Part shown: positions 18,735 to 27,787 of the stretch, one piece after another
How the letters are laid out: each line of letters starts with the position of its first letter
Position numbering within the stretch: position 1 is the first letter of the stretch
Source of the DNA: Acidovorax sp. Root219
GTDB lineage: Bacteria > Pseudomonadota > Gammaproteobacteria > Burkholderiales > Burkholderiaceae_C
Assembly (NCBI RefSeq): GCF_001428665.1
Contig: NZ_LMIJ01000004.1
Location: forward strand, 1-33,143
DNA: 33,143 bases
Reading direction: 5' to 3'
Program-made: the position numbers and the translations under genes
The notes under the pieces: model-generated
Databases searched by the model: none
Told to the model about the DNA's origin: nothing
What the model saw: only the letters and a program-made list of their open reading frames with translations

Positions 18735-18811
18735 TGGTAGGGCGTGAGGGACTTGAACCCGCGACCAAAGGATTATGAGTCCTCTGCTCTAACCAACTGA
18801 GCTAACGCCCC
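18735..18811 (-). tRNA. tRNA with anticodon CAT (elongator Met or Ile2)
   Basis: On the minus strand it begins GGGGCGTTAGCTCAGTTGG and folds as a full cloverleaf with anticodon loop CTCATAA and encoded CCA (18735-18737). The acceptor has a G1-U72 wobble and the T stem a C-U mismatch. It is not an initiator. The variable loop TGGTC and the T loop TTCAAGT resemble E. coli tRNA-Ile2, whose C34 is modified to lysidine, while the D arm fits elongator Met too. The identity is left open. It is 52 bases downstream of hrcA on the same strand. Confidence 0.9.
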
Positions 18812-18863
18812 GTGTACCTGACCGAAGATGGGGCACGCGGTATTGTAGGGGGTATCCAGGCGC

Positions 18864-19862
18864 TCAGCGGCGGTGGCTGAGGGCGTTGGACACCAGCTTG
18901 GAGGTGATGTCCACGATCTGGATCATGCGGTCGTAGGGCATGCGCGTGGGGCCGATCACGCCGAGCGTGCCGACCACCTTGCCATCCACCTCGTAGGGAG
19001 AGCTCACGATGGAGAGTTCCTCGAAGGGCACGACCTGGCTTTCGCCACCGATGTAGATGCGCACGCCCTCGGCCTGGCTGGAAAAATCCATCAGGCGCAG
19101 GATCTGCGTCTTCTGCTCGAAGAGGTCGAAGGCGCGGCGCAGGTTGCCCATGTCGCTGGAAAAATCGCTGACCGACAGCAGGTTGCGCTCCCCGGAGATG
19201 ACCACCTCATCCTGCGACTCGCCTTCGGAGCCCACGTTGACGGCGGCCTGCATCAGCGTGCCGATCTCGCCGCGCAGCGCGTCGACCTCGGATTTGAGGC
19301 GCTCGCGCACCTGCTCCATGGCCAGGCCGGCGTAGTTGGCGTTGAGGAAATTGGCGGCCTCGATCAACTGCGACTGGGAGTGGTCGATGTCGGTGAAGAT
19401 CACGCGGTTCTGCACATCGCCCTCGGGCGAGACGATGATCACCAGGAAGCGCCGCTCCGACAGCCTTAGGAATTCGATGTGCCGGAACACCGAGGTGCGC
19501 CGTGGCGCCATCACTACACCCACGAACTGCGACAGGTTGGACAGCAGGTTGGCGGCGTTGGCGATCACCTTCTGCGGCTGCTCAGGCGCCAGCGGGGGTG
19601 AAATCAAAGGGTCACGCTGCACGGTCAACATGGTGTCCACGAACAGGCGGTAGCCCTTGGCCGTGGGAATGCGCCCCGCTGAGGTGTGCGGGCTGGCGAT
19701 CAGGCCCAGCTCTTCGAGGTCGGCCATCACGTTGCGGATGGTCGCCGGCGACAGGTCCATGCCGGAGGCGCGCGAGAGCGTGCGCGAGCCGACGGGCTGC
19801 CCATCGGCTATGTAGCGCTCCACGAGCGCTTTGAGCAACAACTTGGCGCGGTCATCGAGCAT
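18864..19862 (-). CDS. hrcA: Heat-inducible transcription repressor HrcA
   Basis: A 332-residue repressor that binds CIRCE operators of heat-shock operons such as groESL and needs GroEL for activity. The N-terminal winged helix contains [22 protein letters not shown] and [30 protein letters not shown], which are diagnostic. The C-terminal HrcA domain ends with [30 protein letters not shown]. The ATG at 19862 starts the conserved domain directly. No CIRCE inverted repeat was found upstream within the window, so self-regulation through CIRCE is not supported here. It is divergent from nadK. Confidence 0.96.
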   Translation of the reverse strand: MLDDRAKLLLKALVERYIADGQPVGSRTLSRASGMDLSPATIRNVMADLEELGLIASPHTSAGRIPTAKGYRLFVDTMLTVQRDPLISPPLAPEQPQKVIANAANLLSNLSQFVGVVMAPRRTSVFRHIEFLRLSERRFLVIIVSPEGDVQNRVIFTDIDHSQSQLIEAANFLNANYAGLAMEQVRERLKSEVDALRGEIGTLMQAAVNVGSEGESQDEVVISGERNLLSVSDFSSDMGNLRRAFDLFEQKTQILRLMDFSSQAEGVRIYIGGESQVVPFEELSIVSSPYEVDGKVVGTLGVIGPTRMPYDRMIQIVDITSKLVSNALSHRR

Positions 19863-19946
19863 GCGGTCGATTTTAATGAGGGAAGTGGGTGATTCCCTGT
19901 CGGGTTTCGTCTATCGTTGTACGGAGCAGTCCGCATGGGATGCACT

Positions 19947-20111
19947 AGGAGCCCGTCGGACTTGGAGCGTCGAAAGCGAAAATCGGCCTCAGCGAGGGCA
20001 GTTTTTGCTGGATTTGCAGCCCCATAGCCAAGCTATGGGGCAAAAAGACGGTGGAAAATGGACCGCTGCGGCCGATTTGCAGCCGACGATTTCCAAGTCC
20101 GACAGGCTCCT
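19947..20111. repeat. 165-base nested foldback element between hrcA and nadK
   Basis: The outer arms AGGAGCCCGTCGGACTTGGA (19947-19966) and its near-perfect reverse complement (20092-20111) match at 19 of 20 positions. Inside, AAATCGGCC and GGCCGATTT repeat the symmetry, and at the exact centre GCCCCATAGC-CAA-GCTATGGGGC (20019-20041) is a 10-base-pair perfect stem. The whole element is therefore one long imperfect palindrome. It resembles REP/REPIN- or MITE-like elements; it carries no gene. Confidence 0.85.
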
Positions 20112-20227
20112 CGCATTAAACACCCTGTCCGGCCTGGGCCGTTCGTATGGTGCCTTCCCGGCCAATGGTGGAGCACGCAAGGCCCCGCCCAGGCCCCGTG
20201 TTCTTACAACAATGATGTAATTTGACG

Positions 20228-21133
20228 ATGACCTCCAATTTCCGCCATGTAGCGCTCATCGGCAAGTACCAGCAGGCATCGGGCACAGGCGCCTCCTCCA
20301 TGACCGACAGTTCGCGCCAGGCCCTGCAGGACATTGCGCAGTTCCTCACGGGGCAGGGCTGCGAGGTGGCGCTGGAGGCCGAGACCGCTGCCAACACCGG
20401 CCTGTCCGGCTACCCCGCCATGGACGTGGACACCATCGGTGCCCGCTGCGATCTGGGCCTGGTGGTCGGCGGCGACGGCACCATGCTGGGCATCGGCAGG
20501 CAGTTGGCGCGCCACAGGACGCCGCTGATCGGCATCAACCAGGGGCGCCTGGGATTCATCACCGACATCCCCTTCGACACCTACCAGGCCACCCTGCCCC
20601 CGATGCTGCACGGCGAGTACGAGGAAGACCTGCGCCCGCTGATGCACGCCCGCGTGGTGCGCGACGGCCAGGTGGTCTTCGAGGCGCTGGCCATGAACGA
20701 CGTGGTGGTGAACCGGGGCGCCACCTCGGGCATGGTGGAGCTGCGCGTGGAAGTGGGCGGCCGCTTCGTGGCCAACCAGCGGGCCGATGGCCTGATCATC
20801 GCCTCGCCCACGGGCTCCACGGCCTACGCGCTGTCGGCCGGCGGCCCCATGCTGCACCCCTCCATCCCCGGCTGGGTGCTGGTGCCCATCGCACCGCACA
20901 CCTTGTCCAACCGGCCAATCGTGCTCTCGGACGCCACCGAGATCGCCGTCGAGGTGGTCAGCGGCCGCGACGTGAGCGCCAATTTCGACATGCAGTCGCT
21001 GGCCTCGCTGCTGCACGGCGACCGCATCCTGGTGCAGCGCTCCGAACACTGCGTGCGCTTTCTGCACCCGCTGGGCTGGAACTACTTTGCCACCCTGCGC
21101 AAGAAGCTGCGCTGGAACGAAGGGGGCTCCTGA
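20228..21133 (+). CDS. nadK: NAD kinase
   Basis: A 301-residue ATP-NAD kinase, the source of NADP. The diagnostic GGDGTML is at residues 81-87, followed by [16 protein letters not shown], then [35 protein letters not shown] and the C-terminal region. The length is near that of E. coli NadK (292). The ATG at 20228 is chosen; a TTG two codons upstream is possible, and the ribosome binding site is weak for either. It heads a tight run with recN, 2 bases downstream, and rapZ. Confidence 0.96.
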   Translation: MTSNFRHVALIGKYQQASGTGASSMTDSSRQALQDIAQFLTGQGCEVALEAETAANTGLSGYPAMDVDTIGARCDLGLVVGGDGTMLGIGRQLARHRTPLIGINQGRLGFITDIPFDTYQATLPPMLHGEYEEDLRPLMHARVVRDGQVVFEALAMNDVVVNRGATSGMVELRVEVGGRFVANQRADGLIIASPTGSTAYALSAGGPMLHPSIPGWVLVPIAPHTLSNRPIVLSDATEIAVEVVSGRDVSANFDMQSLASLLHGDRILVQRSEHCVRFLHPLGWNYFATLRKKLRWNEGGS

Positions 21134-21135
21134 CC

Positions 21136-22860
21136 ATGGCCCTGAGGCGCATCACGCTGCGTGATTTCGTCATCGTCCAATCGCTGGAGCTGGAGCTGCA
21201 GAGTGGCTTCACCGTGCTCACCGGCGAGACCGGCGCCGGCAAGTCCATCCTCATCGACGCCGTGCAGTTGGTACTCGGCGCCCGGGCCGATGCCGCGCTG
21301 GTGCGCGAAGGCTGCCCCCGCACCGACGTGTGTGCCGAATTCGACACACCGCCCGCCGCCAGGCCCTGGCTCGAAGAAGCCGGGCTGGAGGGCGAGGAAC
21401 TGCTGCTGCTGCGCCGCACCGTGGACACCCAGGGCAAGAGCCGCGGCTGGATCAACGGCACGCCCGCCACCGCTACGCAACTGCGCGCGCTCGGTGAGCT
21501 GCTGCTCGACATCCACGGCCAACATGCCTGGCAGAGCCTGACGCGGCCCGAATCGGTGCGCGGCCTGCTCGACGCCTACGCGGGCACCAGCGACCGGGCG
21601 ACGCTTGCGCGCTGGAACCAGTGGCGGGCAGACCAGAAGGCCCTGGCCCTGGCCCGCGCCGCCCAGGCCACCCTGCAGCAGGAACGCGAACGCCTGCAGT
21701 GGCAGATCGCCGAGGTCGACAAGCTGGCCCCAGGCGATGAAGAGTGGCCCGAGCTCGACGCGCAGCACAAGCGCCTGTCCAATGCCTCGGCGCTGATGGA
21801 TGCGGCCAACGCCGCCATCGCCGCCTTATCCGGCGACGATGGCGGCGGTGCGCTGGAAGGCCTCTCCCGCGCGCAGGACCTGCTGCAGGACCACGAGCAC
21901 CTCGAAGCCGAATTTGCCAGCGCCGCCGACATCCTTAACTCCGCCGTGGCACAGGCCGGCGATGTGGTGCATTCGCTGCACGCCTACCTGCGCCACAACG
22001 ACCTGGACCCCGAGCGCCTGGCCGCCGTGGATGCGCGCCTGTCGCTGTGGATGACGCTCTCGCGGCGCTACAAGCGCAGCCCGGTGGAGCTGCCCGCATT
22101 GCTCCACGGCTGGAAGGCCGAGCTGCAGCAGCTCGACGCCGCAGCCGACCTGGTGGCCCTGGAAAAGGCCGAAACCGCCAGCGCCCGGGCCTACCAGGCC
22201 GCCGCGCGCGCCCTGTCGCTGGCGCGGGCCAAGGGCGCGCCCCGGCTGTCGGCCGCCATCACCCAGGCCATGCAGGGCCTGGGCATGGCCGGCGGCCAGT
22301 TCGAGGTGGCCCTGGGCAAGCTGGCCGAGCCTGCCGCGCATGGCACGGACGACGTGGCCTTCCTCGTGGCGGGCCACCCGGGCGCAAGCCCCCGGCCCAT
22401 CGGCAAGGTGGCCTCGGGCGGCGAGCTGTCGCGCATCTCGCTGGCGATCTCGGTCACCACCAGCGCCCTGGGCGAGGCGCCCACGCTGATCTTCGACGAG
22501 GTGGACTCGGGCGTGGGCGGGGCCGTGGCCGACACCGTGGGCCGGCTCATGCAGCAGCTGGGGCGCGACCGCCAGGTGCTCACCGTGACCCACCTGCCCA
22601 AGGTGGCCGCGCGCGCCGACCACCACCTGGTGGTCTCCAAGCGCAGCGGCGCCAAGGGCACGGCCAGCCAGGTGGTGGCCGTGCAGGGCAAGGACCGCAT
22701 CTCCGAAGTGGCCCGCATGCTGGGCGGCGACGATTCCAGCAAGGCCACCGTGGCCCATGCGCGCGAGATGCTCGATGTCGCGCCACCACCGGCGCCAGTT
22801 GCGCCGCCCGCCCGCAGCCCCAAGAGGAAGAACACGAAAAAGGCAACCGATGGCGCTTGA
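21136..22860 (+). CDS. recN: DNA repair protein RecN
   Basis: A 574-residue SMC-like ATPase used in double-strand break repair. The Walker A motif GETGAGKS lies at residues 30-37 after [13 protein letters not shown]. The middle is a helical, coiled-coil-rich part. The C-terminal head has [14 protein letters not shown] (ABC signature) and [14 protein letters not shown] (Walker B), then [20 protein letters not shown] lysine-rich tail ends the protein. It starts 2 bases after nadK and its last codons overlap the start of rapZ by 11 bases, so the three are probably translated from one message. Confidence 0.96.
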   Translation: MALRRITLRDFVIVQSLELELQSGFTVLTGETGAGKSILIDAVQLVLGARADAALVREGCPRTDVCAEFDTPPAARPWLEEAGLEGEELLLLRRTVDTQGKSRGWINGTPATATQLRALGELLLDIHGQHAWQSLTRPESVRGLLDAYAGTSDRATLARWNQWRADQKALALARAAQATLQQERERLQWQIAEVDKLAPGDEEWPELDAQHKRLSNASALMDAANAAIAALSGDDGGGALEGLSRAQDLLQDHEHLEAEFASAADILNSAVAQAGDVVHSLHAYLRHNDLDPERLAAVDARLSLWMTLSRRYKRSPVELPALLHGWKAELQQLDAAADLVALEKAETASARAYQAAARALSLARAKGAPRLSAAITQAMQGLGMAGGQFEVALGKLAEPAAHGTDDVAFLVAGHPGASPRPIGKVASGGELSRISLAISVTTSALGEAPTLIFDEVDSGVGGAVADTVGRLMQQLGRDRQVLTVTHLPKVAARADHHLVVSKRSGAKGTASQVVAVQGKDRISEVARMLGGDDSSKATVAHAREMLDVAPPPAPVAPPARSPKRKNTKKATDGA

Positions 22861-23728
22861 GATTGTGCTGATCACGGGCATGTCCGGCTCCGGCAAGTCG
22901 GTGGCACTGCATGCCCTGGAGGATGCGGGCTACTACTGCGTTGACAACCTGCCGCCCGAGCTGCTGCCGGCCTTCGTGGCGCTGGAGCACCGCCACCACG
23001 GCAACCGGGTTGCCATCGCGATGGACGTGCGCAGCGCCACCTCCCTGCCGCTGGTGCCGCTGGAGCTCGACCGGCTGCGCAAGCAGGGCGTGGTGGTGCA
23101 CTCGCTGTTCCTCGATGCGACCATCGACACGCTGGTGCGGCGTTTTTCCGAAACGCGCCGGCGCCACCCGTTGTCGCACGACGAGCTGACCCCGGACACC
23201 CTCAAGCAGGGCCGGCGCGCGCTGGTGCAGATCATCGAGCTCGAGCGCGAGCTGCTGGCCGACCTGCGCGAGGAGGCGCACGTCATCGACACCAGCGCCA
23301 TTCGCTCCTCACAACTGCAAAGTTACGTAAAGACGCTGATGGCGACGGCGCCAGGGCAGCTGACCCTGGTGTTCCAGTCGTTCGCCTTCAAGCGCGGCAT
23401 ACCGGTGGATGCGGACTACGTGTTCGACGTGCGCATGCTGCCCAACCCGCACTACGAGCCTGAGCTGCGCGACCAGACCGGGCTGGACGCCCCCGTGGCC
23501 GACTTCCTGCGCGCGCAGCCGGACGTGTCGCTGATGCAGGGGCACATCGAGGGCTTCCTGGCCCACTGGCTGGAGATGCTGGACCGCAACCACCGCAGCT
23601 ATGTCACCGTGGCGATCGGCTGCACCGGTGGGCAGCACCGCTCGGTGTACCTGGTGGAGCGCCTGGCCGAGGCCTTTGGCAAGCGCTGGGCCACCCTGCG
23701 ACGCCACCGCGAACTCGACGGGCGCTGA
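22850..23728 (+). CDS. rapZ: RNase adapter protein RapZ (YvcJ/YhbJ family)
   Basis: A 292-residue nucleotide-binding protein. In E. coli RapZ guides RNase E to the GlmZ small RNA and so controls amino-sugar synthesis; the target here is not known. Walker A is GMSGSGKS at residues 10-17. Other family motifs are [58 protein letters not shown] and the C-terminal [19 protein letters not shown]. The ATG at 22850 overlaps recN by 11 bases. Unlike E. coli, it is not beside rpoN and ptsN in this window. Confidence 0.95.
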   Translation: MALEIVLITGMSGSGKSVALHALEDAGYYCVDNLPPELLPAFVALEHRHHGNRVAIAMDVRSATSLPLVPLELDRLRKQGVVVHSLFLDATIDTLVRRFSETRRRHPLSHDELTPDTLKQGRRALVQIIELERELLADLREEAHVIDTSAIRSSQLQSYVKTLMATAPGQLTLVFQSFAFKRGIPVDADYVFDVRMLPNPHYEPELRDQTGLDAPVADFLRAQPDVSLMQGHIEGFLAHWLEMLDRNHRSYVTVAIGCTGGQHRSVYLVERLAEAFGKRWATLRRHRELDGR

Positions 23729-23739
23729 GCGAGCGCGCC

Positions 23740-24810
23740 CTACAGCAGGCCGCCGAAGAGATTGCCCAGCAGCTTGCGGATGGGCGCAGGCAGCCCCATC
23801 CCTTCCCACTCGCTGGCGCTGAACCAGCCGCCCTCCCCGGCCGCATCGCGTGCCACAGGCACCGTGAGAACCACGGGGTGCAGGTGCAGGTCACGGTGCG
23901 TCAGCACGTGCATGAAGCCGCCCAGCGCCTCGGTCTGCCCCGGCGCCACAGGCGCGGGCAGGTGCGCCAGGTGGTCGTGCAGGTGCGCCTCGTCGGCGAA
24001 CACAGGCAGGCAGAACAGCCCGGCCCAGATGCCCGAATCGGGCCGGCGCTCCAGCCAGACGCGGCCCTCGCTATCGCGCATCACCAGGAGCCACCACGAT
24101 TCGGCCCGGCGCTTGAGCTTGCGCGTGCGCACGGGGTAGCGCTCGGCATCGCCGGCCTGCCCGGCCACGCAGATGTCCAGCAGCGGGCAGGGGAGGCAGT
24201 CGGGCGCGCGCGGGCTGCACAGCGAGGCGCCCAGGTCCATCAGGCCCTGGGTGTAGCGCGGCATGGCGTTGGCGAGGTCGTCCACGGGCAGCAGCGCCTC
24301 GGCATGGTCCCAGAGCAGGCGCTCATTCTTGACAACCGCCAGGTCGGCGTCGAAGCCCAGCACCCGCGTGAGCACACGGCGCACGTTGGCATCGAGGATG
24401 GGCGTGCGCTCGGCAAAGCAGAAGGAGGCAATCGCCCCGGCCGTCGAGCGGCCGATGCCCGGCAGGGTGGCCAGCACCTCGGCCGTGCGCGGGAAGGCGC
24501 CGCCGTGCAGGTTCGCCACGGCCTGGGCGCAGGCATGCAGGTTGCGCGCCCGGCTGTAATAACCGAGGCCGCTCCACAGGCCCATGACCTCGTCCTGCGG
24601 GGCCGCAGCCAGGGCTTGCACGTTGGGAAATTTTTCGAGGAAGCGGGCGTAGTAGCCCAACACGGTGCTCACCTGGGTCTGCTGCAGCATGATCTCGGAC
24701 AGCCAGACCCGGTAGGGGTCGCGCGTGTTCTGCCAGGGCAGGTGGTTGCGCCCGGCCGACGCCTGCCAGCGCACCACGCGCTGGGCCACCCCATCCACCC
24801 GCGCGTTCAT
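23740..24810 (-). CDS. mutY: A/G-specific adenine DNA glycosylase MutY
   Basis: A 356-residue glycosylase that removes adenine mispaired with 8-oxoguanine. The catalytic Glu39 is in LSEIMLQQTQV, the helix-hairpin-helix LPGIGRSTAG is at 116-125, and the catalytic Asp140 is in PILDANVRR. The iron-sulfur cysteines 198, 205, 208 and 214 keep the CX6CX2CX5C spacing of the family. A C-terminal NUDIX-like 8-oxoguanine recognition domain follows (WWLLVMRDSEGRVWLERRPDSGIWAGLFCLP). The ATG at 24810 overlaps the stop of the dynamin-like gene as TGATG, so translation is probably coupled. It is convergent with rapZ. Confidence 0.96.
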   Translation of the reverse strand: MNARVDGVAQRVVRWQASAGRNHLPWQNTRDPYRVWLSEIMLQQTQVSTVLGYYARFLEKFPNVQALAAAPQDEVMGLWSGLGYYSRARNLHACAQAVANLHGGAFPRTAEVLATLPGIGRSTAGAIASFCFAERTPILDANVRRVLTRVLGFDADLAVVKNERLLWDHAEALLPVDDLANAMPRYTQGLMDLGASLCSPRAPDCLPCPLLDICVAGQAGDAERYPVRTRKLKRRAESWWLLVMRDSEGRVWLERRPDSGIWAGLFCLPVFADEAHLHDHLAHLPAPVAPGQTEALGGFMHVLTHRDLHLHPVVLTVPVARDAAGEGGWFSASEWEGMGLPAPIRKLLGNLFGGLL

Positions 24811-26783
24811 CAAAGCGGCAGGGCCACGTCCACGGGGGACTCTTCGGCGGCGGCCTGCTCGGCGTCCGGTGGCGCAATCAGCTGCGAGGTCAGCTCCTGC
24901 AGGCGGTGCTCCAGCTGGATGAGTTCACCCTCGCCCTGCTCGATCTCGGCGATGCGCTCCACCAAGCCGCTGGCGGCCTGCTGGATGCGGTCCACCGCCT
25001 CCATGCGGCGGGCGAAGCTGCGGCGCCGCTCGCGCAGTTGCGCATCGAGCTGCGCTGTGGCGGACTTGCTCCACAGCTCCAGGTCGTTGGCGGCGGACTC
25101 GTACACGGTGCGCAGGCGCATGGCCAGGGCACGCACCAGGCGCTCGGAAAACTCGGGCTGGGCCAGCTTGAGCGAGTTGCCCAGGCCCAGGTACTGCAGG
25201 TGGCTTTGCTCGATCTGCGACAGGTCGTGCGCAAAATGCTCCAGCTGCGGCGGCGGCGGCACCTGCAGCGAGAAACCGAACTCGGCGTTGAGCTGGCGGA
25301 AGGTGCCACCCAGCATGGCCTGGATCTCGGTGCCCGAGGCCTGGGCCTTGTCCAGCGTGCCGCGCAGCTTGTCGAAGGTCTGCACGTAGATCTTCTTCAC
25401 GCCGAGCTTGAGGCCCTTTTGCTGCAGCAGTTGCGCCAGCTCGGCCAGTTCCACCTTGAGGGCCTTGGAGCCCAGTTGCTGGAACACATCGCGCAAGAGC
25501 TTCAGGTGCACGGCGCGCACGGCCTGGATCTTGGAGGCGGAGAGGTCGAACTCGTGCTGCTCCTGCTCGATGCGCTGGCGCATGGATTCGATGACCGATG
25601 CATTCTTGCCGCGCAGGCTGCGCAGCTCAGCCATCTGGTCGTCCAGGTCGCGCCGGCGGATGTTGATGACACGCGCCGTCTCGGCGCGCAGGCCGGCCAC
25701 GCCCGTGGCCACGGCCGCCCGCAGGATGGCCTGGCGCTGGCCCATGATGCCCTTGGCCAGCACTTCTTCGAGCACGGGCAGGCCGCTGGTCTCCAGCAGC
25801 AGGTCGTCGGCGGTGATCTTGGCGACCAGGCCCTTCTGCGCGGAAACAGGCACCACCTTCTCCACCGCCACGCCCAGCATCTCGGCGGCCGTGCTGCGCT
25901 GGCGGTCCATCTGCGCCTGGATCTGTTCGGCGGAGTTGAGCGTGTCCCACAGGGTATCGATCTTGTTGAGCACGACCAGGCGGGCGTCCATGCTCTCGGC
26001 CGAGGTGGCCAGGTGCTCGCGCCAGATGGACAGGTCCGAGCGGGTCACCCCGGTGTCGGCGCTCAGGATGAACACCACCGCATGGGCCTGGGGAATCAGG
26101 TTCACGGTGAGCTCGGGCTCGGCCCCCACGGCGTTCAGGCCCGGAGTGTCCAATATCACCAGCCCCTGCTTGAGCAGGGGGTGGGGAATGTTGATGATGG
26201 CGTGGCGCCACATGGGCACCTCGACCAGGCCATTGGCATCGGGGATCGGGTTCTCGTCCACCAGATCGTCGTGCCAGAAACCCAGCGCGCGGGCGTTGTC
26301 CAGGCTCACGCGGCGCACTTCGGCCACCTTTTCGAGGGCCTTGGCGATCTGGTCGGCGTCGTTTACATCCAGCGGGATCTCGTGCCAGCGATCGGGCCGC
26401 ATGCGCCATTCGGCCAGGCCGTGCATCTGCAGGCGTGTCTCGATGGGCAAGAGGCGCAGGCTGGGGGCGAACTCGGCGTCGTAGCCCAGCTCGGTCGGGC
26501 ACATCGTGGTGCGCCCCGCGCTGGCGGGCATGATGCGTCGGCCATAGTCGGCGAAGAAGATCGCGTTGATCAGCTCGGACTTGCCGCGCGAGAACTCGGC
26601 AACGAACGCAACCATCACCTTGTCGGTGCGGACCTGACTCTCCAGGCGCTGCAGTCGCTCCTGGACGGACGCGTCCATCAGCTCGTGGGAGGACATCCAC
26701 TCGGCCAGCTGCTTGAGCTGCTGAGCGAACGCACGTCTCCACGCGCCATGCTGGTCAAACTGCTCGTTGAATGAAGGTCCCAC
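24810..26783 (-). CDS. Dynamin-family GTPase
   Basis: A large GTPase of about 657 residues. The P-loop is AEFSRGKS at 62-69, with alanine in place of the usual first glycine. The switch-I threonines are in RTTMCPTEL, the G3 motif is DTPG at 212-215, and G4 is NKID at 273-276. After the G domain come long helical stretches rich in Gln, Glu, Leu and Arg, as in bacterial dynamin-like proteins that remodel membranes. No transmembrane segment is obvious. No ATG precedes the G domain; the GTG at 26783 with GGGAG close upstream is preferred, because a likely promoter -10 box lies at 26826-26831. The stop overlaps the mutY start. Function is unknown. Confidence 0.88.
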   Translation of the reverse strand: MGPSFNEQFDQHGAWRRAFAQQLKQLAEWMSSHELMDASVQERLQRLESQVRTDKVMVAFVAEFSRGKSELINAIFFADYGRRIMPASAGRTTMCPTELGYDAEFAPSLRLLPIETRLQMHGLAEWRMRPDRWHEIPLDVNDADQIAKALEKVAEVRRVSLDNARALGFWHDDLVDENPIPDANGLVEVPMWRHAIINIPHPLLKQGLVILDTPGLNAVGAEPELTVNLIPQAHAVVFILSADTGVTRSDLSIWREHLATSAESMDARLVVLNKIDTLWDTLNSAEQIQAQMDRQRSTAAEMLGVAVEKVVPVSAQKGLVAKITADDLLLETSGLPVLEEVLAKGIMGQRQAILRAAVATGVAGLRAETARVINIRRRDLDDQMAELRSLRGKNASVIESMRQRIEQEQHEFDLSASKIQAVRAVHLKLLRDVFQQLGSKALKVELAELAQLLQQKGLKLGVKKIYVQTFDKLRGTLDKAQASGTEIQAMLGGTFRQLNAEFGFSLQVPPPPQLEHFAHDLSQIEQSHLQYLGLGNSLKLAQPEFSERLVRALAMRLRTVYESAANDLELWSKSATAQLDAQLRERRRSFARRMEAVDRIQQAASGLVERIAEIEQGEGELIQLEHRLQELTSQLIAPPDAEQAAAEESPVDVALPL

Positions 26784-26825
26784 TTTGCTCCCGGCGTTCG
26801 ATAACGACTGTTTCTGAACAAACAA

Positions 26826-26834
26826 AATATAGCA
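26826..26834 (-). promoter_or_regulatory. Extended -10 element upstream of the dynamin-like gene
   Basis: On the minus strand TGC-TATATT forms an extended -10 element. Transcription would start near 26819, leaving a leader of about 35 bases before the GTG at 26783. No good -35 box accompanies it. If used, it separates expression of the GTPase and mutY from mutM. Confidence 0.4.
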
Positions 26835-26942
26835 TCGACTGCGCGCCAGCCATAGCTGTGGATGGTGCTTATGTACCACCCCGGCCGGGCCGGGCCATTT
26901 TTACGCCCAAGCGGCAACCGGCCGGCACGGTGTCTGCCCCTG

Positions 26943-27758
26943 TCATGCCCGCTGGCAGCGGGGGCAGAAATAGCTGCTGCGCTGGCCCTGCCGAAGCGCC
27001 TTGATGGGCGTGCCGCAGACCTTGCAGGGCGCGCCCTCGCGCCCGTACACGTTGGCATGGGCCTGGTAGCTGCCATAGGCGCCGTCGGCGTTGGAAAAAT
27101 CCTTGAGCGTGCTGCCGCCCAACTCCACGGCACGCTCCAGCACCTGCCGTATGGCTGCATGCAGCCGTTCCATTCTGGCCGGGCCAATGCGTGCCGACGG
27201 TGTCTGCGGGCGAATACCCGACAGAAACAGTACCTCCGACGCATAGATGTTGCCGACCCCCACCACGACCTTGCCCCCGAGCAGCATCTGCTTAATGGGC
27301 ACGCGGCTGGCCTTGATGCCGCGGCTGAAGGCATCCAGGGAGAAATCGTCGGACAGGGGCTCCATGCCGAGGCCGCCGAGCAGCTTGGCCGCCACCGGGT
27401 CGGCCTCGCCCGCTGCGTGCACCACCGCGCCGAAGCGACGGGGGTCGTGCAGGCGCAAGGTGCCCTGGGTGGTGACCAGGTCGAAATGGTCATGGGGCCC
27501 CGGCGGCGGCAGGCCCTGCGCAAACCGCAGGCTGCCGGACATGCCCAGGTGCACCAGCAGCACCCCCTGATCCAGGTCCACCAGCAGGTACTTGCCCCGG
27601 CGGCGCACGCCAGAGACACTGCGCCCGACCAAGGCACCGCCATCGCCCCCCAACGGCCAGCGCAGCGGCTTGCCCATGCGCACGGCGGTGACCTGGGCGC
27701 CAGCGATGGCCTGCGCAAAACTGCGCCGTGTTACTTCCACTTCGGGCAACTCAGGCAT
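26943..27758 (-). CDS. mutM: Formamidopyrimidine-DNA glycosylase MutM (Fpg)
   Basis: A 271-residue bifunctional glycosylase/AP lyase that removes 8-oxoguanine and ring-opened purines from DNA. The N-terminal catalytic sequence MPELPEVEV is intact (Pro2 nucleophile, Glu3). Family motifs [18 protein letters not shown] and [13 protein letters not shown] follow. The zinc finger is complete, with cysteines 245, 248, 265 and 268. The ATG at 27758 has GAGGG upstream. It is 159 bases upstream of the dynamin-like gene on the same strand, and mutY follows that gene, so both GO-system glycosylases are in one cluster. It is divergent from the TPR gene. Confidence 0.96.
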   Translation of the reverse strand: MPELPEVEVTRRSFAQAIAGAQVTAVRMGKPLRWPLGGDGGALVGRSVSGVRRRGKYLLVDLDQGVLLVHLGMSGSLRFAQGLPPPGPHDHFDLVTTQGTLRLHDPRRFGAVVHAAGEADPVAAKLLGGLGMEPLSDDFSLDAFSRGIKASRVPIKQMLLGGKVVVGVGNIYASEVLFLSGIRPQTPSARIGPARMERLHAAIRQVLERAVELGGSTLKDFSNADGAYGSYQAHANVYGREGAPCKVCGTPIKALRQGQRSSYFCPRCQRA

Positions 27759-27787
27759 CCAAAGCCCTCACAAACAGGTTGTCATGC

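Noticed and set aside
19863..20227. CIRCE operator near hrcA
   Set aside because: No TTAGCACTC-N9-GAGTGCTAA-like repeat was found in the hrcA-nadK spacer; the inverted repeats there belong to the foldback element.
24906..26774. Long plus-strand open frame (622 codons) opposite the dynamin-like gene
   Set aside because: It has shadow composition (Leu, Gln, His, Gly) and no motif; the minus strand has intact GTPase motifs.
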